Shown: one piece after another, positions 1 through 10,469 of the stretch
How positions within the stretch are numbered: position 1 is the stretch's first letter
How the letters are laid out: each line of letters opens with the position of its first letter
DNA from: Agrypnia vestita
Lineage: Eukaryota > Arthropoda > Insecta > Trichoptera > Phryganeidae
Direction: 5' to 3'
DNA length: 64,000 nt
NCBI GenBank assembly: GCA_016648135.1
Contig: JADDOH010000307.1
Location: 496,001-560,000, forward strand
Program-made: the position numbers and the translations under genes
The notes under the pieces: generated by a model
Seen by the model: only the letters and a program-made list of their open reading frames with translations
The model's database searches: none
Told to the model about the DNA's origin: nothing

Positions 1-57
1 TCAACAAGGCCTACTTAGGCAATGAGTGGGGGCAGTGCTAGGAAAAAGAAGAAGATT
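1..57 (+). pseudogene. 3' end of a non-LTR retrotransposon (same type as the 2.2-2.9 kb copy)
   Basis: The frame starting at base 3 reads NKAYLGNEWGQC followed by a stop, then an AAG/GAA-rich tail. The LINE at 2.2-2.9 kb ends the same way: an EAYIQQW...C carboxy end, a stop, then a run of GAA triplets. I therefore read this as the last dozen codons and simple-repeat tail of a related RTE/CR1-like element whose body lies left of the window. It is too short to place in a clade on its own. Seen: the residues and the tail. Inferred: the family relationship. Confidence 0.5.
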
Positions 58-257
58 AATTCTGATTGTACTAAGAATTTTTAAATATGTGAATAAAATA
101 ATTTCAATCGAGGAACTCAAACGTCATTTGAAACGTCATACCGGAAAATTTTCCTACGTACGAGTATATACCTCTATGGATTAATTTCGTTTTCAAAAGA
201 ATATCGTTGTATAGCCAACCATTCTTTGAGACCAGACATTATATTTTTTTTTAAATA

Positions 258-400
258 GAGATGCGAAATGCGAATACAGTCATCAATATTCTTACTATTT
301 TCAAACTAACCTAAACGCTTGTGATATGAAAATAGGACTAATTTGTTGGTGTCACAGGCGAACGTCTCGACCACCACACCAACAAGCTCCTCACTGAGAT
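258..400 (-). repeat. Degenerate tRNA-derived SINE head
   Basis: On the minus strand this stretch has a box-A-like TTGGTGTGGTGG and a decayed region where box B should lie. The nearby text (a cat-caatattcttact block) matches the flank of a clearer copy at 15208-15345. Both copies lie in the same orientation. Box B is damaged here, so this copy should not be transcribed by RNA polymerase III. Confidence 0.4.
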
Positions 401-639
401 TTGTCATGTTTCAAATGAAATTATTCGATATATTCGAGTTTGTAAGGAGCTTTCACGGAATTTACAAATGATGTAAATAATCTGATAACATCGATCAAAC
501 AAAGATAAGGTTCATGTATGATTTAAAATTAATAAAAATATTGAAGATTGGATTCACAAGTATGAAGTCGTCAAGTTTTGTTAATTAAAAATAAAAATTC
601 AACAGTTTGTCTTAAACTAATTTATTTTTTTCCGGTCAG

Positions 640-960
640 TCCGCCCTGCACCGCGATGGTCGGGCAGGAAGTGCGAAGAACACCAGTTCAAAGTTGTATT
701 TGTTTACGATTTCACACCTCCACCTCCCGGAACACTCGAGCGCGCATGCCTCCCGGCGAGTTGTGCCGTGTCGTCGCGATATTTGCTTTCCCACTCGAGA
801 TAACACGCGTGCCGTACCCGCCCGCGTAGTTTTCACGCCGTGGCCTCGGAGGTTTCCTCGCCCGTCGGCAGAGTGAAAACGAACCGCGTAACGACATCGA
901 CAGCAAACTCACTTCGAAGTCACCGGACCTCTGCGAAAGAATTGCGCAACGTGTCTTTGA
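640..960. other. GC- and CpG-rich island, no recognised gene
   Basis: About 320 bases are far richer in G+C and CpG than the AT-rich surroundings. Short open frames of 60-83 codons exist on both strands, but none resembles a known domain, and they overlap each other, as expected by chance in GC-rich DNA. There is no clear TATA box. It could be a promoter, a 5' UTR exon or a conserved regulatory element of a flanking host gene, or an old repeat. I cannot decide between these from the sequence. Confidence 0.3.
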
Positions 961-1184
961 TCCCTTTTCTGCTCACTAATAAAGCGATGTTTCTGCTACA
1001 GAAATTTGTAGAGGAATACATGATACAGGGACAGAAATTGTAGATTAACAAAATTAACAAAATGTACGTATATCAGTTTGTTGGCCATTTCGGAATTTTG
1101 AATATGAAATATTTATTCAGCATATAAAAATAAAAAAATAAATGGGAAGGTAAGTATGGAAAGTCATTTGTAGAGCCTACGACC

Positions 1185-1375
1185 TTGTATTTGTATTTGC
1201 CTTATTGTACGGCTTGTACCTTATTGTATTTTTTGTATTTGTATTTGCCTTAATGCACGGCTGGCGTAAGTGATCAATTTGTGAACGTGGCATTGTTTAA
1301 AGTGATCACTTAAGCCAGCAGTACGATAGGTCGTACGTCCTATAATCACCCAAAAAGACTTCCATACCTACTTTC
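1185..1375 (+). repeat. SINE-body repeat, partly palindromic
   Basis: This block contains the motif gtgatcacttaagccagc, which recurs (often reverse-complemented) near 13190, 17440 and 24600. In the 13.2 kb copy the same motif lies immediately downstream of a tRNA-like head, so it is best read as the body of that SINE. Here it is doubled in inverted orientation (ggctggcgtaagtgatca ... tgatcacttaagccagc), which makes a local palindrome. No tRNA head is visible. Confidence 0.5.
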
Positions 1376-1429
1376 CCATATAAATATAGCTTCGTCTCTG
1401 AATTCTCTGAAGATGACTTATTAGAAATA

Positions 1430-1800
1430 TTATTTGCATTATTTTCTTGCTCGTCATTCGGCCAAAGCGCCGCCGCTTCTGCGCGAGTACCTTTTCGTAA
1501 TTTCGCCTACGCCCACGAGGCTGCATAAAGAAAACACACGGCACGTTTTCAAGACATTCCCACCGGTACGCGGGTCGTATTGCAAAATAGCCTTCCGCCG
1601 CTGTACTGGGTTCTAATTTCCCAATGTTTTGTAACTTAATTTATTTACTACCATCACGCCGTGTCCCGGAGGCAGCCACGAGGACGGCACTTCGTCTTGT
1701 TATCTGTTTTCTGTTGCTGATTGACTGAGTCCATGATGCTCGATGATATCATGGACGACGAGGTTGCCAGTTGTACTAATGCGTCACTGCCGAGCCTGAG
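1430..1800. other. GC-richer block, possibly containing a decayed LINE 3' end
   Basis: This is moderately GC-rich sequence with no recognisable protein. The text accatcacgccgtgtccc near 1650 resembles the 3' end of the LINE family at 61.74 kb (accatcacgccgtttcccc) and a stub at 37.6 kb. Part of the block may therefore be an old minus-strand copy of that 3' end. The rest (1430-1640) is unassigned. Confidence 0.25.
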
Positions 1801-2004
1801 ACTATTGTGACATCCTTTTTAGCTTTTTCAATCCACTACTAATTTCACATCAGGTATATAATATTGCTCTAGGTCAAGTGAAATTTTTAGCGCTTCTGCA
1901 TAATCTGAAATGTTGTTTTATTGAATAATGCATAAATTTTATCACCAAGGAAAGGTAAATCAATTAAATGACTATAAAAGCCATCTAATTGATGATGACC
2001 ATTT

Positions 2005-2155
2005 GTAATTAATTTAATTAATTAATTAAATTATTAAATAAATTATTAAAAATTATTAAAAAATTATAAAATTAAAAAAATGTAAAAAAATATATAAAAA
2101 TTATTTTAAAAATTAAAAAAGAATTAAATAAAAAATAAGTATTTAAATTAATTTA
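2005..2155. repeat. Near-pure A/T low-complexity tract
   Basis: About 150 bases consist almost only of A and T with drifting aatta/aaatta motifs, directly in front of the truncated LINE at 2158. It may mark a slippage-expanded junction at the 5' truncation point of that insertion. Confidence 0.6.
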
Positions 2156-2157
2156 AG

Positions 2158-2935
2158 TCACCTAAGATTTGCTGACGACGTAGTAGTTGTAAGTAATAAT
2201 ATCAAAGAACTAAGTATAATGCTAAAAGAACTACACGAAGCTTCGAGCAAAGTTGGTCTTAAGATGAATGTAAAGAAAACAAAAATTTTGAGTCCAGAGA
2301 ACAAAATCATCACAATCAATGGTAATAATATTGAAGTAGTAGATGAATATATATACCTAGGACACAAGTTAAAAATGAACAAAGAGAACCAAACAGCAGA
2401 TTGCCAAAACGAATAGGAATGAGCTGGGCTGCTTTTGGCAAACTCAAACATATCTTCGAGAACAAAGAGATCCCAATTAGCCTAAAAAGAAAAACCTTTG
2501 AATCGTGCATACTGCCAGTGATGACGTATGGATTGGAGACTATGGCCCTTACAAAGAAAAGTGTAGAAAAGCTCAAATGCACGCAACGATCCATGGAGAG
2601 ATAGATCCATGCTTGGAGTAAGCCTAAGAGATAGAATTAGAAACGACGAAATTAGGCGAAGAACTAGAGTAGTGGATATCATGGATCGTATAGCGAAGCT
2701 AAAATGGCAATGGGCAGGACACGTTGCAAGACAGGATACTACAAGATGGCCTCCCAGAGTTCTGAAATGGAGACCTTGGGAAAATAAAAGAGGCATCGGA
2801 AGACCTCAAAAGAGATGGGCCGATGATATTGTCGCTGTGGGGGGAAAGAAATGGCTACAATTAGCCAACAACAGGGAAGAATGGAAAAATAAGGAAGAGG
2901 CCTATATCCAGCAGTGGAAAGACGAAGGCTGTTGA
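2158..2935 (+). pseudogene. 5'-truncated RTE/CR1-like LINE reverse transcriptase
   Basis: This is the C-terminal part of a non-LTR retrotransposon ORF2. It opens with LRFADDVVVVSN, in which FADD (2168-2179) is the catalytic metal-binding box of reverse transcriptase. The thumb region follows (YIYLGHKL, about 2350), then a CILPVMTYGLETM segment (about 2505), then a C-terminal region with QWAGHVAR and GRPQKRWADD (2710-2835) that is typical of this LINE type. The frame breaks twice. One break is near 2395-2405. The other is near 2600, where a four-base insertion creates a stop. The RT domain upstream of FADD and the endonuclease are missing, as usual for 5'-truncated LINE copies. A GAA-repeat tail follows the stop. 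It is non-functional. Confidence 0.85.
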
Positions 2936-2951
2936 AGAAGAAGAAGAAGAT
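2934..2951 (+). repeat. (GAA)n tail of the LINE
   Basis: Five or so GAA triplets begin at the LINE stop codon. Several LINE clades end in short simple repeats instead of poly(A). The similar tail at bases 42-57 supports a family-specific 3' end. Confidence 0.7.
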
Positions 2952-2959
2952 TTGTAATT

Positions 2960-3230
2960 AATGTTATAATTAATAAAAATGTACTTTATTTTCACCACTT
3001 ATATATTAAAAATACCATTATATTTCAGGGCCAATGGCCCCTTCGTCAGGATACAATATATGTATACTAACAAATTAAAAATCGAAGTATAGACAATCAA
3101 AATATATATATGGGAAATGAATAATAATTAAGTACTAACGTAAAACATATTTAAAAGATATTTATTTGTAAAAAGAACCCAGGTTATTCATAATATTCAA
3201 TTTACTATTAACACTTTTTTCTTATTTCCA
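2960..3230 (-). mobile_element. Penelope-like terminal repeat with hammerhead-like core, copy 1
   Basis: This block is closely similar over roughly 250 bases to 14170-14450 and, reverse-complemented, to 14450-14620. On the minus strand it holds CTGACGA (3043-3049) and GAAA (3023-3026), separated by a stem AGGG/CCCT, a bulged G, CC/GG and an ATT loop. These are the parts of a type I hammerhead core. Stem I pairs GUAUC with GGUAU, using one or two G-U wobbles. Stem III is damaged (GAAAUAUAAU instead of GAAACAUGUU). Hammerhead motifs in the terminal repeats of Penelope-like elements are established. Assignment of this block to a Penelope element is inference, because no reverse transcriptase or GIY-YIG region is present. 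Confidence 0.55.
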
Positions 3231-4250
3231 AAATTTCTAATTTATCAAACTATTATTCTGTACAATTTGTATGTAAAATTTGTAAACCCTCATTAATATC
3301 AAATGAATGATCCATTGCCAAAAGATGATTCGAAAATTCGGAATAATTATTGCTACTAAACACCTCAAGTGTTCCGTAACATCAAAATCCTCTAACATGA
3401 ACATTTCTACACAATCACAATCACTACAAATCAATTTATAAACACCCGATTTTTTAAAGAATCATTCTTATCCTTTTTATCGTTTAATTATTGTAATTAA
3501 TTTTATGGGTCTATAAAGGTTTATCATAAACGACCCAAGTTGACAAAGATTTCTTTACATAAAAATGTGTTCAATTATTATAATATAAAAGAAAATCAGT
3601 TTTATATTTAATTTGATGAAATCGCTGGTAATAGGCAAAAATTGTAATCCGTAGCCTCTACATGACCAACGCTTTTGACATTATTTCATGTTTATATTTC
3701 CGCTTCGACTTGCTGACATTTGCTGACGTGCTGCATTTTGACCATGTGCTATAAATATTGTCGTATTGACATACGCATTTTTTTATTATTATATTAATGC
3801 CTCAAAGACTGGTGCGTGTTTCAGACAAACTTATATTGCGAAAGCGTCCGTAGCATCAAAAAATTCCAACGATCGAGCAAGATGAAAAACCTATGCGATC
3901 GAGCAAGATAAAAACCTAAAATTACCGTTTCACGTTCCACATGACCACTCGGAACAGCAGCGCATTGACGGTATCGGTTTTGTTATTATATTATATAAAC
4001 TGTTCGCAAAGGCAAGACGTCAACAATAGTTAAACAACCTTCATGCGATGACGTAGTTTCCCGAGGGAATAATTTTTGTGCATTACGATTCCCTGGATGA
4101 CACGCGAGCTAGAAGGCACGCGATAACTAACATTAAATATCAATTTAAATTATACGGATAGATATGTTGGCGGTCGATTTTCGTTTTAGTATCTTAAACC
4201 ATCCGATTTATTTATTTATTTATTTATCAATCACATATAGTATATAATTT
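3231..4250. other. AT-rich intergenic stretch
   Basis: I see no gene. The one local feature is a short direct duplication near 3868-3920 (cgatcgagcaagat twice, about 29 bases apart). The rest is AT-rich with scattered short open frames that resemble nothing known. Confidence 0.5.
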
Positions 4251-4257
4251 GTGTTGT

Positions 4258-4303
4258 ACTATGCCTGTCTCACTAGGAGAATCTGTGTTGAGACAGGCAT
4301 AGT
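4258..4303. repeat. Perfect 15-bp inverted repeat (hairpin)
   Basis: The arm actatgcctgtctca (4258-4272) and its exact reverse complement (4289-4303) are separated by 16 bases. This could be the core of a small fold-back element or a structured RNA. No transposon ends are visible around it. Confidence 0.6.
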
Positions 4304-5985
4304 TTACAAAATATTTATACAATTAGATATTAATGCACATGTGTCTGGTTTCAAGTTATTTCTCCTTAATGTTGTTAATTGTAAAAGTACCTATATCAAA
4401 CATATATTGAAAAAATACAATAATTATTTAAAGCATTTATATGTTTGGACAAAAAAAGAAGTGGTATAGAAATCAGTAATTATTCATCATTAATTTGTTT
4501 GTTTGACAGCACCAATTTTGTATCTTTTTTAATTTTCCATATTTTTAATCCATTTTGATAGTGTTAAAATTTTTAATTTTCCTTTAATATATGCTTTGTT
4601 TGAAAAGAAAATTCAAATTTTTTTTAACAGTATCCGAAAATATAGTGTAAATTGGATGATATACGTAGGGACCGTCGATATTAGTAATAATTTTAATTGA
4701 GTATTACTTCAGTCACACTTTCTGACAGAATCCAAGTCGATCTTAAGCGCAAACTGACCAATCAAGTCAAAAACTATCAGCCGTGTCTATATTGCTGCAT
4801 AAATATTTGCCGCGCTCACTTCAAAATCATGTTTGCTTTTTACGAGCTAATACAAATGTGTAAAGTTTATGGTGTGGTCATATAAATAACTCCCAAATAA
4901 AGTTTAAATACTATGTCGTGGGTTTTACTACGAAGTGGCTGTATGTAAATATTTACATTCGAAGAACTTTGGTCATTTTCAAAATGATTGAATGCTATAA
5001 AGTGTTGAAACAACAGAAAGTAGTAATTTTAAGGTTTTACGGCCATTTTTAATATTTTTAGTTAGCAGGTACCTATTTGATCTGTAATAAAATGTATGTT
5101 TATAACTTTTCGGTGAATAATAAAAGAATACGGCGCCATCCTATATGACCTTAACATAAAAATAAATTAGGTCCAAAATATGTCCTTTATATGGGACGGA
5201 ATGAAATCACCTGGGAGATGACGAATACCGTAGTTTTACGTCATCATTGTATTGTTTTATAATTAAAATTAATATTTATTTTTATTATTTACTCCCATTC
5301 TTGACTTTTAACATATTTATGAATACCAAGGGCCAGTTTTTTTTTATCAGTAGTGTTAGTAAAAGTTAAGATAAAACATAGAATGAGTTGTTCGATTTGT
5401 GGATAACACAAAAATCAATCAATCACGGAAAAAAGAACCAGCAAGAACATTCACATTTAAAAAACTACTACTTCTAAAAAATACTTGACTACTTTTTATC
5501 CCTGATGAACTAAACCCCTTCTTTAGGCGAGGGGATTGGGACACAGTGGAAATATGTCCCCCTTGACGTATATTTAAGATACATTTACAGTATTTATTAT
5601 TGCAAAGTTTGAATCCCAATTAAACAAAACTCATTTATCACCTTAGATATATATATATTTATATTTATATTTATTTATACATAATATATAAATATTTTTT
5701 TAATTTTGTTCCAAACCGAATCCTTTCAAGTAAAAACCTCTTTTGTATAAGTCATTTTACTTTTTAAGAGTATGTATTTTGATCATTTCATGATTTTTTC
5801 AAAATTACAAACTCGTAGTCATTTTTTCGAAAATTTAGGTTAGTCCATGTGTATATATTTTGGTGGTCTGTGAGCTGAATATTGTAAAGTGATAAATGAT
5901 TTTAGATATTTTTTATTTCTTCTTATTTCTGTACCCTGCTCCTATTTTTTCTTTCTGCTTCTTTTCTGCACTTTTTCTACCACAC
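4304..5985. other. AT-rich intergenic stretch
   Basis: I see no gene. A weakly similar block occurs at about 5440-5545 and 24905-24990 (actactttttatccctgatga against actagtttttattcctgattg). It may be an old dispersed repeat. The remainder has no recognisable feature. Confidence 0.45.
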
Positions 5986-5989
5986 GTCA

Positions 5990-6340
5990 TTGCGAAACTT
6001 GGGCGAATAGGCGGCTACGGTTCCAGCGGCGCGGTGAGCACAGCGAACAAAGACACCATCGCCTGTCCTCTGCACACGTTAGATTGTGGACATGTGCGCG
6101 CCTCCTACCTGATCGGATAGTCGCAGTTTATAGCGAGACAAGGTCGGTGGACCAGCGCTAGGCAGGAACTCCATTCTCCTTGGCGATCCATTTGAGGAGT
6201 GGGCAGCGGAGTCGGCCGATAGGGCGAACGATCTGACGACAGCAACGAGACCAGTTTCCTCTTCGAGCGCGTTCTGCTCCTTGCTCCACGCGCTTTTTGT
6301 TCGGCTCTTGCATTCCAGATATTCACCGTTTAACTTTACA
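5990..6340. other. GC-rich island, possible exon, unrecognised
   Basis: About 350 bases of much higher G+C than the surroundings carry a 104-codon open frame on the minus strand (6393-6079) and shorter frames on the plus strand. The minus-strand frame resembles no domain I know. Near 6115 it passes through a CAG/GTAGG sequence that would fit a splice donor. The island could be a host exon or promoter, or part of an LTR. I make no functional claim. Confidence 0.25.
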
Positions 6341-6394
6341 ACGGAACAACGTGATAATAAATTTAAAATCGAAGACGCACTCAGAGATGTCACA

Positions 6395-6430
6395 TTTTTT
6401 GTAAAAGCCCTGAAGGGCTTTTACAAAAAA
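6395..6430. repeat. Perfect 16-bp hairpin with TGAA loop
   Basis: The arm ttttttgtaaaagccc (6395-6410) and gggcttttacaaaaaa (6415-6430) are exact reverse complements around a four-base loop, tgaa. It sits at the right edge of the GC-rich island. If transcribed, it would form a very stable hairpin preceded or followed by a U-run on either strand. Confidence 0.75.
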
Positions 6431-6646
6431 TTAGTTAATGTGTACATTAAACGAATGAACAAACAAAATGTTTAGAAATTGTTACCTAGTGAATGCCCAA
6501 AATATACAAACAAAAAAATAATCATATAAAGTTTAAAGCAAATACAAAGCAATAGCACAATAGAAAAAGATAAATATAACAAAACATATGATATAATAAA
6601 AAATACAAAAGAATAATATTAAGTAGAAAGTAAGTACACAGCAATA

Positions 6647-7018
6647 CTGCCCCACTAAGCTAAAAACCAGAATCTCCATTACTGAGTAAACCAAGGAAAC
6701 ATGAATGTAGCAATTTCTATCATTCAAATGAATTTTTTTTTGCTCAGTCAATAGATATTGAATTAATACAGATAAAAAGGTTATTTTTTATTATTATTTG
6801 AGGTATTTTTTTTATTTACAACTGCAAATAAGCTACATGATAACCCTCGATGGATATAGTAAAAATTAAAAATTATAATATTTTAATATTTTGATGGAAA
6901 TACAGCAAACAAGCTTATTAGAAAGGCAAAATATAACCTCAAGTATCCAAAAACACAACAACAAAAAAACATTTTTCAAAAAGTATGGATTTACTGCCTT
7001 TTAGCTTAGTGGGGCAGA
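6647..7018. repeat. Possible short-TIR element
   Basis: The 19-base motif ctgccccactaagctaaaa (from about 6648) occurs in exact reverse complement at about 7000-7018. The AT-rich interior has no coding potential. This may be a MITE of roughly 370 bp. I see no clear target-site duplication, so the limits are uncertain. Confidence 0.35.
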
Positions 7019-7460
7019 ATAGCGTAAGCTTAAAAAAGAAAAATAATATAATAATAAAAAATACATAACGTTAGTTATCTAACCCCATAAACAATTGACA
7101 TACACTCCACTTATTTAAGTCCAGTCCGATGAATACACATTATTTTAAAACATATGTATCCGTTGCTCGTATAAAGTTATCTTTATCTATTTGATTCTCC
7201 AATTTTCATCTCGCAATTACCATTGATATATTTCTTCGAGTGGGAAGAATATTTTGCACATATTAAATTTATGACGCAAGCAAGTATTGATGAAATATAA
7301 CACGAAATTACATAGCAATCAGTGCTCTTGATTTTCTATCTGATTTCTATATAGAAAAATATTTTTAGGAACTTTTAATTCATTTGACATAAAATATGGT
7401 TGTCGGAAAATATTTTATTTGACTTGTATTAATAGGAAAGAATTTTTCTTATTAGATATA

Positions 7461-7561
7461 AGTTACTGTAATGATAGACCAACGTTTTGCATCAAATAAG
7501 TCAGAAATATTGAGAAAAAAAATGCAAACTTTGATGTCGCATATCTCCTTAACTATTGATA
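7461..7561 (+). repeat. Dispersed repeat family A, copy 1
   Basis: About 100 bases match 11892-11964 and 16405-16490, both in reverse complement. The shared motifs are agttactgtaatgatag, caacgttttgca and gcaaactttgatgtcg. The family is unidentified. It contains a 77-codon open frame here that is broken in the other copies, so it is probably non-coding. Confidence 0.6.
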
Positions 7562-8393
7562 TTAGGTCATGGTTACTTGAACATCTACCGGCCAAGTTTC
7601 TGCTGCTAGCTCTGGTACACCTGTATATTGGAACAAAAAAAATCAAAAATGCATTTTTAGTAGATGTCCGAGATGACGTAGAAACCGTCGAAATATTAAA
7701 TTGAACCAAATATTTCCGCTATAATGATATAAAATTGACATTTAATAAGGAAACTTCAACTTAAAAGCTTCCAATATTTTTTTTCGACAAAATTTCCCTC
7801 TTACATGGACCTCCGCTCTACGTCTCTTCAATTGAAGAACATAGGCGACATGCTAAAATAATATTACACACAATGAATACGTATTGCTTAGAAATAACCT
7901 AACTATATTCTTATCGGCAAAGCTATGTTTAAATACTTGGAACAATCGTCGGTATATCCAGGCCAAGGATTTTAATATTTAATACGTAATTGAAATTACC
8001 ACGGACTCAGGTACATCACATGAATAATGTTGGTAATATGAGAAATAACACATCTGCTTGACACTTATTTTTATTTGTTGCTGAATCAAACATGTCATGT
8101 TTTAATTGACATGTCATATACACCAAACTAATATAACACTATTTGTTTCTTCTTCGCATCATCATATCTGTTTAGTTTTCTCGTTGATACAGACCGCTAT
8201 AATCTAATCATAGGGCTGTGAGTTTGGTTCCCTAGATGGTTAAATTGAAAATGTATGCATATTAATTTATTTAATTTATGTATATCAATTTTAAATATTA
8301 CATTAATTTATGGTATTTAATATTACGGACTTATAAGACTTAACAGATGTAGGTGACATAAAATGATTCGAATAATGATGTTTATTATGAATA

Positions 8394-9680
8394 TTAGGTC
8401 CTTACATATGAAATTGGCGTTTTGCCGTACTGGCAAATTTAATCTCAAATATCTTCTCTTTGGTTAGGAATTCCAAATCCAAATTTATACAGCTATTTAC
8501 TCATGTATTTGTGTTTTTAAAATTATAGTTCATTTGTTTTTTCCTCAATTGTTTTTTTCTTTGCGTCACTCAGTTTACAAAATGAAAAACTTGAAATATC
8601 GCGTTATTTACGAGTACGAGTTCCACCGTGGCACCAGTGCTGCAGAAACGGCTCGAAGGATTAATGATGTGTATGGCGACGGTGCCGCAAAAGAAAACAC
8701 AGTGCGTTTTTGGTTCCAACGTTTTCGTTCTGGAAATTTCGACCTGCAGAACAAGCCCCGTGGACGGCCGGAGACCAAAGTTGATAATGAAGAATTGAAG
8801 GCTATTGTGGAAGCGGATCCATCGCAAACCACATCCGAGTTAGCTGCAGGCTGCGGTGTTAGTGATAAAACTGTTTTAATCCACTTGAAGCAAATTGGTA
8901 AGGTGAAAAAGCTTGAAAGGTGGGTACCTCACGAATTGAGTGAAGCAAATCAACAAACGCGCGTTGACTGCTGCGTTGCATTACTCAACCGGCACAATAA
9001 TGAAGGGATTTTAAATCGAATCATTACCTGTGATGAAAAGTGGATCCTGTACGATAATCGGAAGCGCTCATCGCAATGGCTGAACCCTGCCGAACCAGCC
9101 AAACCATGCCCCAAGCGAAAATTGACTCCAAAAAAAGTTACTTGTGAGCGTTTGGTGGACTAGTGCTGGTGTCGTTCACTACAGCTTTCTTAAATCTGGC
9201 CAGACGATTACGGCAGATGTCTATTGTCAGCAACTGCAAACCATGATGGAAAAGCTAGCTGCTAAACAACCGAGGCTGGTTAATCGCTCTAGGCCACTGC
9301 TGCTTCATGATAACGCTAGACCACACACTGCACAACAGACGGCTACCAAATTAGAGGAGCTTCAATTGGAATGTCTAAGACATCCACCGTACTCTCCGGA
9401 CCTTGCCCCAACAAATTACCATTTTTTTCGAAATTTGGATAACTTCTTGCAAAGGAAAAAATTCAACTCCGATGGGACAGTCCAAACCGCCTTCAAAGAT
9501 TTTATTGATTCCCGTCCGAATGGTTTTTTTAGTAAAGGGATCGATGAACTACCTATGAGATGGCAAAAGCGCATAGACAGCAATGGTACATACTTTGATT
9601 AAATAAATGTATTATAATAAAAAAAAATCGGCTTTATGTTCCTCCCATACTAAACGCCAATTTCATATGTAAGGACCTAA
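8394..9680 (+). mobile_element. Full-length mariner DNA transposon (inactivated)
   Basis: The element is 1287 bp long, the usual size for mariner. It has perfect 29-bp terminal inverted repeats: 8394-8422 begins ttaggtccttacatatga and 9652-9680 is its exact reverse complement. It is flanked by TA at 8392-8393 and 9681-9682, the standard mariner target duplication. It contains one transposase gene, broken by a frameshift. The perfect TIRs suggest a fairly recent insertion, or that the ends were still recognised in trans after the gene died. Confidence 0.95.
8582..9602 (+). pseudogene. mariner transposase, frameshifted and with a catalytic D-to-N change
   Basis: This would be the D,D34D cut-and-paste transposase. 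The start MKNLKYRVIYEYEF at 8582 is preferred over an upstream in-frame ATG at 8534 because mariner proteins begin this way. The paired HTH region comes first, then the WVPHEL linker motif (about 8920). The first catalytic Asp is in TCDEKW (D151, 9032). The second is in HDNARPH (Asp codon at 9309). The third position, 35 codons later in APTNYHFF (9414-9416), is Asn instead of Asp. A single-base insertion near 9140-9144 shifts the frame between KKV and SVWW. Either lesion alone would abolish activity. The C-terminus (RWQKRIDSNGTYFD) is intact and resembles irritans/cecropia-type mariners. Confidence 0.93.
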
Positions 9681-9719
9681 TATTAACAATTCCTTTTTTT
9701 TATTAGTAGGTAATTTAAT

Positions 9720-9895
9720 TAGAGTATCTTATATTATTACAGTATCTAAATATTTTCAATGGAGAAATATTATATAAATATAGAAAATATATACTATTAT
9801 ATATATATAATATTATATATATTAGATCTTATATAATATATATATATATAATATATATCATATATATATATAAATTATTTGTATTAGAAATATGT
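9720..9895. repeat. AT-only palindromic microsatellite
   Basis: Runs of (TA)n interrupted by atta and tatt read nearly the same on both strands, notably 9780-9875. Such tracts can extrude cruciforms and are common in AT-rich insect DNA. Confidence 0.7.
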
Positions 9896-9956
9896 CGGTA
9901 CGCTTAATAAGAAGGAATCTGAATTATGATAAGTCTTAGAGAGTTATTTCATAAAT

Positions 9957-10469
9957 GATATACCTATATATATAAAAATTCAGCCTGCGTATGTTTGTGA
10001 TCGCAAAACTCGAAAAGTAGTCGGCCGATTGAATTGAAATTTTGACACAACGTTGCATTCCAATATGAGCGTGTTTACATCTATAAATATAAAACAATGT
10101 ACATATGTATGTCTGTCTGTTCTCTATACAAATCTACACAGTTTGTCCGATCTGACCGAAAATTTCCATACTTTTGTTTTTGACACGGCGGGTAACATAG
10201 GTCACCGTTACCATATTAACCTTAACCCCTCCTCCTCCCCCTGATATATTTTCTGTACACTTTTTGACGGAACTAGCCCATAATTTTCGCATAATTATTT
10301 TTCACATTGACACACAATTGACATTACCCCCCTGGAAATTCCTTCCATCCCAGCCTTAATTAAATGGGAACATTGTTAGAGACTTTGTAAAACAATGGAA
10401 TCTTTGTCCCCCACAAACTTATTTTTAGTTAAATCCTAAATCTGGGCAATGCCGGGTATGATCAGCTAG
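9957..10469 (+). mobile_element. Non-autonomous Helitron relic, family H1
   Basis: The start (tacctatatatataaaa) resembles the taccTATAAAA head seen at 44.7 kb and, inverted, at 55.14 kb. Inside are tctgtctgttctctatacaa, a cggcgggtaacatag block and C-rich segments shared with the 44.7, 53.2 and 54.7 kb copies. The right end, ccgggtatgatcagCTAG followed by T (CTAG 10466-10469), matches the Helitron rule of a CTRR terminus inserted before T. The subterminal hairpin found in sister copies is decayed here. No coding capacity. Confidence 0.75.

Noticed and set aside
5500..5535. ccctgatga as a hammerhead core
   Set aside because: CUGAUGA is present but there is no GAAA downstream at stem II spacing and no stem I.
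5889..6161. 90-codon plus-strand frame with a hydrophobic start resembling a signal peptide
   Set aside because: The hydrophobic part comes from T-rich DNA before the GC island. There is no cleavage-site context, no domain, and competing frames overlap it.
8570..8832. Minus-strand frames of 74-85 codons
   Set aside because: Antisense to the mariner transposase N-terminal region.
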